From: Cryptococcus deneoformans JEC21
Lineage: Eukaryota; Basidiomycota; Tremellomycetes; Tremellales; Cryptococcaceae
Reading direction: 5' to 3'
Assembly: GCF_000091045.1 (NCBI RefSeq)
Contig: NC_006693.1
Coordinates: forward strand, 505,799 to 518,298
DNA length: 12,500 nucleotides
The first letter of the stretch is position 1. Every line of letters begins with the position of its first letter. Under the pieces are notes generated by a model. It was not told where the DNA came from. It did no database searches and saw only the letters and a program-made list of their open reading frames with translations. The translations under genes and the position numbers were made by a program. Of the stretch, positions 1 to 7,753 are shown piece after piece.

Positions 1-85
1 AGTAGCCAACGGGTGTTCTGCCATCTCAAAGAAGGTCGTGAACTTACTTACTCAACAAATACATATCCTTTAAGAGTATTCAACA

Positions 86-571
86 ATGGCTGGAGGACAC
101 GGGCACTTTGGTGAGTTATGATTCCCAGGATAGATCATGTATGCTAACACCAACCCCAGAACCGGTCAAGGTTGGTACACACGATGGGATTTCTAACAGC
201 GGTTCTAATCTTGTCTTGTAGCTTGACCCTGCTATCGAAAGATGGTCTCAGATGGTGAGCATTCGGTTCGGGTCGCATATCTTAAAGGACCAGGCTGATT
301 TGCTTCCAGCGAGAGAATGTCTATCAACATTTCCGATTCACCCCTCAGAAAACAAGGCAGGTTTTTACCTACGCCCTCTTATTGCCGGCTCTTGTTGCTG
401 GTATCTCTTGGACTTATAATGTACGTTGTTTGCACTTTTCTCTGCGTATCCCGCTTGGACATAACTCATGACTGCAAACAGAACAAGTTCGACTGGGCTG
501 GCAAGCAAAAAGGCTCTAGTTTACTCGCCAACACTCCCGCCAAGCCTCTTCCTAAGTCTGATGAGGAATAA
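86..571 (+). CDS. NDUFB4: NADH:ubiquinone oxidoreductase (complex I) accessory subunit, NDUFB4/B15 family
   Basis: Accessory subunit of the membrane arm of mitochondrial complex I, inferred from family resemblance. The spliced CDS is 86-110, 160-170, 222-254, 310-420 and 482-571, giving 89 residues. The second exon is only 11 bases. The family signature LDPAIERW (residues 13-20) is followed by RENVYQHFRFTP, one predicted membrane segment at about residues 41-59, and then NKFDWAGKQKGSSLL, matching the usual B15 C-terminal block. The small size and lack of a cleavable presequence fit the family. The start is the first ATG, in a good context (caacaATGG). All junctions are GT-AG; branch-like CTAAC/CTAAT elements precede the first two acceptors. 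The gene converges with the TAPT1-like gene, with stop codons 117 bases apart. Confidence in the family is high. The weakest points are the non-consensus donors of introns 2 (GTTGGT) and 3. Confidence 0.9.
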
Positions 572-688
572 GATGTATCATTTGTAAACCGTGGACTGTA
601 ATTGTGTGGGAAAGGGACACTAATGCAAAAGCTCCGGTACACGCGAAGATTATGGGTACAGCTACAAAAGAAAGAAGCAACGGATAAG

Positions 689-3520
689 CTACCAAATGCG
701 TTTTACCATCGTCCACCGCTCGACCTCTTCAAGCTTCCATTTCTTGCCCTTTTTTCCTCCGTCCGTCTTTGGTATGCCTTTATCCAGGTCTTTGTCACTC
801 TCGCCATTTCCTTGTTGAGCCCCCGAGTGTTTATGAGAGACCTTCGTATCAGGCAAGGACACGCCTCCCTGTGATATGGACGAAGAAAGCGAAGGATAAT
901 CTGGCAAATCATCTGCCGCTTTGGAGAGGTATTCTCTAGTTTGACGGTTGTATTCCTAGACTTTAATCAGCGAGATTCTGTTGATCGAAGGAAAAAGGAG
1001 ATAAAGACTCACAGTTTCTTCTTTGCTTTCTCCGACTGCTGATCTGCCATAGTCATTAACGCTATCTTCCGCCTCTCTCTCGTCCATTCCTTCTTGACGC
1101 ATTGCCGAGAAACCCAAGAGAGATAACCCAAGTATGATTTTGAGGAACATTAAACTGCTCTTCCCCTTTAGCATCTCGCCTCGTATAAATTAAAAGAATA
1201 CTCTTACCATCCCCACGAACAAATTCCCACTCCGATCCAACTAGCGACCTTCAAACCCCACCACACCGTACCCCATAGTCCTTCTTCCCCTCCATTGCCA
1301 AATTCCGACTCTTCCGCGTGCGAGTGCGACATGGTCAGCATCCCTATTGCTTGCCAGGAGATCCGCAGCACCAAACACGCTAGAGGGATCGAGGCAAAGC
1401 CAAGACGCCGCGCGACCAACGGTGATTGATCGAGCAAAATACGGTGATTCCTGCTTTTGCCGTCTCGGTGGCGACGAGACGGGGATGAAGTAATGGAACC
1501 AGCTAGAAGGACATCTTTGGCCAAGACGTCCGTGAATCTCTCGTAGACTGACGCTCGAACGTGATTGAATTTTGATATGAAGGCGTGCTTCACCCAGTCT
1601 ACCACCATCTCTGACATGATCACGAAAAGGACAGGCTGAAATCAAGTCCAATTTAGCAAAAGCAAGGATGGATGACGATGACCTTACTGATAAGATGGAG
1701 TCCACAAGACTTTTGCCCTTCATAAAGCTTTTTGGCAAGAATGCAATTTCAGATCCGGACATTTCGATCATGTTGCGGATCGCAATCACGGCCAGCATTA
1801 GACTCAGCTGGAAGCGTTCGACAATGTCTGTGAAAAATGTTGAATAATGAAGTCCCATATGATGAGGCTATAATCTTACCGGCACACATGATCTGAAAGA
1901 GATTCTCCTTTTCAAACTTCTTGAATACAGCTATAAAAGTTAGAATGAGCGCTGGATTCCGCCCGTTGGTGTGAATACTTACAGCCTTTGATCTCTACAA
2001 ACTGATTACTTATCAGGAGCGACAAGAGCGTATAGTCGTAAGAATTAATGGCAACGTTGAGCGAAACAAGCATGTAAAAGAAAATGAGAGAGTGCGTCAC
2101 TGTACATCATCAGTCTCAGAGCCTATTGAGACTAGTAATGAAGCTTACAGACATAGCCCAATGATAAAGCAAAGAAGAACACCGGCCTGGCCTGCTGACG
2201 CTTACGGCCTTTTCCGCGTTTCCTCACACTCGGTGAGAGAGTCTCTCTTGCGAACAAAGTGTCTAAAACATCTTGTCCAAAGGCGCAACAAAGCCTATCG
2301 CCGATCTGTGCTTGTCTTAGTGGAGGACCTCTTGTCGTACAGATATCTGGCTTACTTCCAGGGCATTAAAGATGACATAGAGCTTGATAGTATCTTGGCC
2401 CCTCACGGTATGATACATCTTACTAGCGTCCGTACTAGCTAGCAGCACACCTGTAGGTATCACGAGCAGGAGCATCCTCAGGATCGAGTTGAGATGAGCA
2501 ATAGGCACCGGCCGCCAAGGTCGATTACGAAAGAAGTTTGATAAAATTCGCGCGAGGGCAAAGCTAGACCGAATAGGAAGCACGGTGAAATTATACAGGA
2601 AACCATCTAAGCATAGAAGAGCCCCAAAAAGAGTTGTTTTTTCTACAGCCAGAGGAACTGCGAGGAAGTTGGCGATTCGTTCCCTATATGTACGATCAGT
2701 TGAAAGAAGCAGATAGAAAAGTAGTATACAAACCATTTTCCATCAGCGATCCACCCTTCCCAATCCTCAGCACCCATTTCATCCTTCAACAATTCCCATA
2801 TTCCGGAAATCTCTTTAGAGCTCTCTTTACCTTCATCCCCTTCGGGGCTGTCACATTCCGCTGCGGTAGCAGAGACCGGAGAATTGGGCGACATCGGCCC
2901 AGAAGTAGACCTATATCCCTGGTCAGGCCGGTCTTCTTCGCCTATCGTCGGTCTTCTCGATCTAGCAGGCCACCATTCCTCGACATCCGTTGCGTCGCCC
3001 TCATCAACTTCGTAATCAACGTCGCTTCGCGTACTTGTGTTTCCAAGCTGATCCAATATTTCCTCTAGTTCATCTCGGTCGAGAGTCTTTCTTTTAGGTG
3101 TACTCAGGAATTCACTCGTCGGTGATGGCGGTAAGCTTGAGTAAGTGCTCGGCTTGTCCCCGGATGATTGCTCATGGCTGGAGGGAACAGGGGGGATGAA
3201 TATTTCCGACGCAGACATGTGTAAAGGGAGATCGATAGCTAGGTGTGGTTTGCGTAGAAGAGTGGCTGAAGGCGAGACACGAGATGTGGAATGAGAATGT
3301 GGCGTTGGAAGAGAACCCTTAGCTAAACCGTTCTGCTTGCATTACTGTCAATGTCTTGCAAAACTGACTTTGAGACGACGTGTCTTACCTTGCCCTCGAC
3401 ATCTCCATAAGACGTCTGGATGGCTGTATCGACCTCATCTGCTGACCATGCTCTGTGGGGGTTATAGAGAGGCCTTGACGGTCCTGCCTCGGCCGAGTTG
3501 AAGGCGTTTCCTTCCTTCAT
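689..3520 (-). CDS. TAPT1: TAPT1/POD1/Emp65-family multi-pass ER membrane protein (DUF747)
   Basis: Exons in coding order are 3520-3389, 3332-2734, 2683-2356, 2305-2149, 2099-1983, 1930-1880, 1827-1688, 1635-1208, 1154-1013 and 955-689, giving 786 residues. All nine introns are about 49-57 bases. Residues 1-230 are rich in Ser, Pro and acidic residues and look disordered. The conserved core follows: WERIANFLAVPLAVEKTTLFG, LYVIFNALEIGDRLCCAFGQDVL, YMLVSLNVAINSYDYTLL, SNQFVEIKGSVFKKFEKENL, IRNMIEMSGSEIAFLPKSF and MSEMVVDWVKHAFISKFN. The C-terminus ends WKLEEVERWTMVKRIW. Family members are ER membrane proteins: yeast Emp65 works with Slp1 in folding of membrane and lumenal proteins, and human TAPT1 is linked to skeletal and ciliary disease. 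Older databases call the family a cytomegalovirus receptor. The start at 3520 is the first in-frame ATG of the first convincing coding exon. The second exon has tandem acceptors three bases apart (3335 or 3332), and a further 5' exon is possible (see findings). Family assignment is very secure; the N-terminus is less so. Confidence 0.92.
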
Positions 3521-3827
3521 GTATCCTGCTGTGGTTCGTATGCTACCCAAGTGGGCGAAATTAGGAGTCGCAGGAGCCGCATATCATAATACGTTCGTTA
3601 CAACTACGTACAGTAGCCGGCCTCCACCACGGACTTGCGGGTAATCTCCGGAGAGGGCTGTTTATTCCATGCTCCCATATAAGGATGTTTGTTTGGGCGC
3701 GACTTCCTTTTTCACCTGCAGCAATTCGCCGTCCTCCTGTGCATTACAATTTACATATTATTACCACACCACTAATCTTGTTTTCTTTCTATTTTTCACC
3801 ACCATCAACAACCAGTAAGTCGCAAGT
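3521..3827. promoter_or_regulatory. Divergent upstream region of the TAPT1-like and Spo12-like genes
   Basis: These 307 bases separate two divergently oriented starts. The right-hand part (about 3777-3813) is pyrimidine-rich and ends in a CCACCATCAACAACC stretch, as expected of a fungal transcription start zone and 5' leader for the + gene. A perfect CArG box and an adjacent forkhead-type site lie at 3675-3692. On the minus strand a GTACGT donor-like sequence (from 3611) and a TAG acceptor (to 3543) could mark a 5' UTR intron of the TAPT1-like gene. No separate coding gene is supported here. Confidence 0.6.
3675..3692. promoter_or_regulatory. Candidate MADS-box (CArG) plus forkhead composite site
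   Basis: Positions 3675-3684 read CCATATAAGG, a perfect CC(A/T)6GG box of the kind bound by Mcm1/SRF-type MADS proteins. One base later, 3686-3692 read TGTTTGT, whose complement ACAAACA fits the forkhead consensus RYMAAYA. The pair is about 140 bases upstream of the Spo12-like start. In Saccharomyces, Mcm1-Fkh2 pairs drive the G2/M gene cluster that includes SPO12. The forkhead site here faces the opposite way from the usual yeast arrangement. The site is a prediction from motif match only. Confidence 0.4.
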
Positions 3828-4349
3828 ATGTCCGCTCCTCTTAAGCAATCAAACGGTGGGTAGCCCTCAAAACCACTCTATGGGCCCCGACTCACTCTCA
3901 GCCCGATGTTTGTTCCGAACTTCTTGCCACCCTCATAACAGCTCAAAACACCGTTCCTCCCCCCGCCCCCCAGCCTAGCTTCCTGCAGAAGAAGGGTCTT
4001 TTAGGTGCTGCCGGTCGTGGTGGCGTCAAGCCTGGGTGCGTGCGATTTTGGCTTGTGATAGGCTGTGATATGCGTGTTTGGCTGTTGGCTGACAGGACAT
4101 GCTTGTAGTTCTATCGTTTCTCCTTCAGATGTCCTTTCACCCATCTCTGCAAAGCTGAACAGCTCTAAGCAAAGGCACTTCCAGAAGTGAATTTCCCATT
4201 CTTTCACCAAATCACAACTCGTGGAGCTGATGTGGGATCATTTAATCTTCAGAGGCAAACCCGTGCACCTTGCGAGCCAGCTTAGTCAGCTCGCAAGTCA
4301 GGCCAGCCCTGCCTCTAAGGAAAACAAGCCCAAAATCGACGACTTCTAA
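3828..4349 (+). CDS. SPO12: Small Spo12-like cell-cycle protein with KEN box
   Basis: The spliced model is 3828-3855, 3942-4035, 4109-4186 and 4253-4349, giving 98 residues. Residues 44-70 contain VSPSDVLSPISAKLN followed by KQRHFQKGKP, which I recognise as the conserved block of the Spo12 family. Yeast Spo12/Bns1 promote exit from mitosis in the FEAR network in the nucleus/nucleolus. The two Ser-Pro pairs (45-46, 51-52) are potential CDK sites, and Lys-Glu-Asn at 89-91 is a KEN-type APC/C degron. A basic, Gly-rich stretch (about 26-39) precedes the block. Exons 3 and 4 are well supported: the reading continues from QRHFQ to KGKPV only if 4187-4252 is spliced out. The start is the weakest part. 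The first intron (3856-3941) has a GTGGGT donor and no clear branch point, and perfect GTAAGT at 3815 and GTATGT at 3826 overlap the start region, so the first exon could differ. Family assignment rests on a short motif. Confidence 0.62.
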
Positions 4350-4604
4350 ACACATTGTCACACCCGCATCCTATCCAAAGTTTCCTGCCCTCTCCGCCAT
4401 ATAACTGTCATCGCTTTCGACCGACTGTCGCCTGACACTACCCTTTTCCCACCGACATTACTCTCTTCGACTATAATATCTTTTCGCCGTCCTGATAACT
4501 GTTGGAACTTGTACAGAATGTCGTGCGGGAATGCATTAAATTGTTGCATTCTGCTATTTGGGGATTCACTGCCATATCTGCATTTCTATTTATTGTCTCG
4601 ACAT

Positions 4605-5581
4605 CTATACAGAAGGCCAGAAACGTTGTTCAAGCCAAAGGGTTCTCTTGAATACCTGCAGACTCTGATCAGTGACTGTATCAGGACGATCCAACTTTGA
4701 ACTCACTGTCTCACAACGCTCAGCAAGGGCGCTTCCAATTTCGATGCCTGCTCCATCCACAATCTCGGCACAATCAGCCACAAACTCGACAAACTCGTCG
4801 CATGTCCAGTTGTCAACGAATTTCAGCAATGCTTGCTGTGTTTGAGAAAGGCTTGAAGGATCGGCAGAGGTAAGAGTTTCAGGCCGCAAAGATTTGGCGT
4901 TTCTCCAGGCGGTCAAATAGGCCTGCGGTAGGTGTCTTAGCATTCTGAAGGGCCTTACAAACGGTCTGTCACTGAACTCACAATCTCCATAGCCCAAAGC
5001 AGCACAAGGCCTTCTTCGACAGCGCCTACCCCACCGACTGCGTGTAAAAAGTCTACATACGCTCGTGTTATTTCATTGTACTCGCCCAACAAGCCACCTT
5101 CGGCTCCATCGTTTGCCTCCGGGGAGAAGACATCAAGCCCATGAGCCTTGGCAGTAGACACGAAGAAGTCTGTCTCGCGTTTCACGTTGGCGAGTGAAAA
5201 TGTGAGAACCGAGATGGCTTTGGACGTATTGGGTGACGGGGCAGAAAGGGGAGTAGGGATGTGTAGATGGGATAAAACGGAAGATGCAAACTGCGATATT
5301 GCAGACACGCATAATCAGTTGAGATTCGTCCTGATATTCGGCACAAACATACCTTGATGTATCCTACGTAGGCATAAAGGTAATCCTGCTTGAGCCAGGC
5401 TCTGAGGGGTCTAGGGTCAATGGCACCTTTTCCAGCTTGCTCCAAGAATGGATGGGTGGTGGCCGCTTTGAAGTCATCGGCCTACAGATGAATACCTCGA
5501 GTCAGTCTCGTCCTATGAGGGAGACAGAGACAGACATACGTATTTGTTAAGAAGATACTCTGTAAACTTTTGGGATGGCAT
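4605..5581 (-). CDS. TENA/THI-4 family protein (TenA-like, haem-oxygenase-type fold)
   Basis: Exons in coding order are 5581-5540, 5481-5353, 5290-4982, 4922-4707 and 4655-4605, all joined in phase 0, giving 248 residues, close to the usual TENA length. Characteristic blocks are FTEYLL (6-11), ATTHPFLEQAG (21-31), WLKQDYLYAYVGYI (43-56), EEGLVLLWAMEIAYLTAW (about 149-166) and the C-terminal LWLEQRFWP (238-246). In TenA enzymes the QDxxY aspartate and tyrosine (here Asp47, Tyr50) bind the pyrimidine, and a C-terminal glutamate (probably Glu241) is catalytic. Members hydrolyse aminopyrimidine breakdown products of thiamine in a salvage pathway. No cysteine is present near the position of the Bacillus nucleophile, so this is more like the Cys-lacking TENA_E class; its substrate is unproven. 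It is a stand-alone domain, not fused to a kinase as in yeast Thi20. It shares its upstream region with GPI2. I see no thiamine riboswitch in its leader or introns. Confidence 0.88.
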
Positions 5582-5936
5582 TTCGTTTATGATCTTCAGC
5601 AACACAGCCGTTTTGCTATTGCTATACAGAGAGGGGTGTATCTCAATCAGTACATGACTACACTATTATAACGGAAGGCCGACGGAAATCCCCAGTTAAT
5701 AATTAATAATTAATTACTTGAGATCGGGATAACCCGATCACCCGATCAGTTCATATCTTCCCCGTCATCGTTTTCTTTTCTGGCCAGCGCGATAATACAG
5801 CCAACAACATCAGACTCGACATCTTGCTATAAACAGTAAAAGCATATACGGACAATCAACCTAGCCTGCTGGCTATATCCAGGCTGGGACAGACATTAAA
5901 TACAACCACGGCTGCAACCTTTGGCACCACAATGTC
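5582..5936. promoter_or_regulatory. Divergent upstream region of the TENA and GPI2 genes
   Basis: These 355 bases lie between two divergent start codons and hold no coding gene that I can support. From about 5696 to 5715 there is a pure A/T repeat of TTAAT/AATTAAT units, a likely nucleosome-poor stretch. It is followed at once by a GC-containing palindrome (5722-5739) with a further half-site (5741-5747). Nearer GPI2, AGCCTG (5863-5868) and CAGGCT (5880-5885) form a weak inverted repeat around CTATATCC. Confidence 0.55.
5722..5747. repeat. Inverted repeat with CGG-N6-CCG core and extra half-site
   Basis: GATCGGG (5722-5728) and CCCGATC (5733-5739) form a perfect 7-base inverted repeat around ATAA. 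A second CCCGATC (5741-5747) repeats the right arm in tandem. The core is CGG, six bases, CCG (5725-5736), the layout bound by dimeric Zn2Cys6 fungal regulators, and the centre also contains GATAA. Which protein binds it, if any, is unknown. Confidence 0.45.
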
Positions 5937-5967
5937 ATGTCCCCTCCTTCCTCCAAGCAGCCCTTAA
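5932..5967 (+). promoter_or_regulatory. Overlapping upstream ORF at the GPI2 start
   Basis: An ATG at 5932 opens an 11-codon frame that ends with TAA at 5965-5967. It lies five bases before the ATG (5937) that starts the GPI2 frame and is read in a different frame. Scanning ribosomes that use the first ATG would miss the GPI2 start, so GPI2 translation would depend on leaky scanning or on transcripts that begin between the two ATGs. Confidence 0.5.
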
Positions 5968-7188
5968 CACCTTCGTTACAAATAAATCGAAAACCTTTGC
6001 CCAAATGGGAAAAAGTCTTGTGGAGAAGTCAGCCTTATCCTGACAACTATGTGCCCCCTGACTTTTTGTCAGAGCTTAATGATATACGTGAGTCTGTTTT
6101 TTTACGATAGATCTCAAGGCTACATAACTGAAATCCACGGTAGTACCCCGCCCACGCCCGCCTTTTTACGCTCTGCTGTTAGCATGTCTCCCTATTTCAC
6201 AGCATATCTCTATTATTGCCATATTCCTTGCAATATTTGCTGCACTTTTAGAAGAAAGAGTTACTCCAGAAGCTGTGGGCTGGGGGTGCGTACTGGGTGG
6301 CATTAGTGGATGGGCAATATGGACGTGGGGTTGGGGCAGATGGGGTCCTAAAGAGCCTCAAGGTCCATTGCTTTTTTTTCCTATGCAATGATCAGTGCTG
6401 ATAGTGCAGTAGATTCATTAATACCCACACCAACTCCACTTCGCACCCTTATACTACCCCCTCTCCTTCTTTCTTTGCTTTCCCCCGTGCTTGGAACCTT
6501 GACATCCGCGACAACTTCAGATTCAATCTGGCCTTTAGCCGGCGGCCTTGGGTTTGTGCACCTCTTACTGGTGGATTTCAGGACAGGAGAAGATGTGAGG
6601 GTTGTGAGGAGACGTGAAAGGTTGAGAAAGCGACGGGGTAGTGTGGGCTTGAAGGAAATCGGAGAGGAGAAAAGGTATGCATCACGATGCTCTGGGCCTG
6701 AGCGATGAGGCGCTGACATTGAGGTAGCTTGACATCGTCGCTGTCACTAACCTCGGCACTTTCAGCATCTGTTGTGCTTGCTTCTCGTCTACCCTCAACA
6801 GCCCATGTCTTTTCGTTGGTCCTGCTTGCCGTGTTGCTATTTGCTGGCTGGCCAGTCATAACAAAAAGTGTGCGCGTAAGTTTACCGCCGATCTCTCTTC
6901 AAGAGATGTAAGCTGAGATCTTGATAGGAGACTGGTAGGGCATACTCTTTCGTACTGACTGTATCAACAACGACTCTCGCCCTATCACTTTTTCCTCCAA
7001 CCCCTTCTACCTTTTCCGGCATCTACTTCGGGTACCTTCCGTCAACACCAACGCTAGTGTTTCTGTTAATTCTTTTTCTCGTCAATTTCATTGGACCTGC
7101 CATGCTCTGGTATGCTTGGCGATGGAAAGTCAGGCGAGGCGGCGGCTGGGATGTTGCGACAGTTCGAATTCGCCAGAGTCGGCCATGA
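5937..7188 (+). CDS. GPI2: GPI-GlcNAc transferase subunit PIG-C/Gpi2
   Basis: Subunit of the ER complex that transfers GlcNAc from UDP-GlcNAc to phosphatidylinositol, the first step of GPI-anchor synthesis. Exons are 5937-6087, 6144-6362, 6413-6674, 6728-6875 and 6928-7188, giving 346 residues. The family signature WEKVLWRSQPYPDNY (24-38) is followed by several hydrophobic membrane segments. Conserved pieces include LPISQHISIIAIF, LLSLLSPVLGTLTS, LASRLPSTAHVFSL and NFIGPAMLWYAWRWK (313-327), with WDV near the end. The start is the second of two ATGs five bases apart, the only one in the signature frame. The third exon must be reached by splicing, because reading on from exon 2 hits TGA at 6388-6390. 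The donor used here, GTCCAT at 6363, is poor and lies just before a run of eight T. GTCCTA near 6345 and GTTGGG near 6330 would also keep frame. The fourth intron (6876-6927) uses the first AG; the next AG breaks frame. Confidence 0.92.
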
Positions 7189-7373
7189 TGGTGAGCGTTG
7201 TTGCTGCCGAGCTTTGCCCAGATGAATGCATTGTTGATAGTGACATATGAGAAGTGAATATGCATGCGTACAACCATTAGTGCTCTCATCCCCATGCACC
7301 CCGTCTACTTCAGGCCCCAGACCTATATATCTTTCTCTCTGTAATCTAATCCCAAAAGGCGACAAAAGGCTAC

Positions 7374-7753
7374 TTAAACCTTAAAGCCGTAACCCCTCAT
7401 ACAAGCCTTGTGAGCTTCAATAAAGTCCCTGCAGTTCGTTTCGCCCTCTCCAGGTGCAGACTTGATGAAACAGTCATCCCTAGCTTGCTTGGTCTCCGGG
7501 CAGGCGCAACATCTATCCATTACGAGTTCAATGTCAGCACATTCATTCAGAGAAACAAGTTTGAACGTACGGCTTCAAGTTGTTGGGGTTCAGAGGGTTA
7601 ACTTCCTTGGCTGTAGCGTCTGGGGAAGACGATGTTGGTCGAGGAGGAAGAGTGGTGGCGGGAGAGGAGACTTGGGAGCTGTTCGGAGATGGTTAATCTA
7701 AAGTGTTGTATTGCCTGATGATGGACTTACGAGTTAGCAACAAGAGAGACCAT
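7374..7753 (-). CDS. COX17: Cytochrome c oxidase copper metallochaperone Cox17
   Basis: Cox17 carries Cu(I) in the mitochondrial intermembrane space to Sco1 and Cox11 for assembly of the copper centres of cytochrome c oxidase. Exons in coding order are 7753-7731, 7678-7571 and 7512-7374, giving 89 residues. The copper-binding Cys-Cys-Ala-Cys is at 45-48. A twin CX9C helical hairpin is complete (Cys48-Cys58 and Cys71-Cys81), as needed for oxidative import by Mia40. The C-terminus [17 protein letters not shown] is near-invariant in the family. The Ser/Pro/Thr-rich N-terminal part is about 20 residues longer than in yeast Cox17. Introns 7730-7679 (branch ATTAACC) and 7570-7513 (branch-like CTGAC) are typical. 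The first coding exon has only 23 bases; ATG at 7753 is the only in-frame start seen there. It is divergent from the LYR-protein gene, another mitochondrial gene. Confidence 0.96.

Noticed and set aside
1241..1858. Minus-strand open frame of 205 codons across TAPT1 exons and introns
   Set aside because: It reads the conserved exon 1827-1688 correctly but then runs through an intron (1687-1636) in a frame that loses the family sequence. Splicing restores it.
3685..3978. Open frame of 97 codons on the + strand upstream of the Spo12-like start
   Set aside because: It runs through the probable promoter, the pyrimidine-rich leader and the first intron, and its translation has no family resemblance. 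The Spo12 block is in another frame.
4187..4252. TGA at 4188-4190 as the end of the Spo12-like protein
   Set aside because: The stop is part of a GTGAAT donor. Removing 4187-4252 restores a conserved QKGKP junction and an open tail to 4349.
6905..6927. CTGAGATCTTGAT, resembling part of a thiamine pyrophosphate riboswitch
   Set aside because: It sits in the fourth intron of GPI2. The rest of the conserved TPP-binding core is not present, and no such core was seen in the TENA leader or introns either.
7158..7178. AGTTCGAATTC resembling a tRNA B box
   Set aside because: It lies in the last coding exon of GPI2, no A box or acceptor-stem pairing is seen around it, and the codons there read the conserved family tail.
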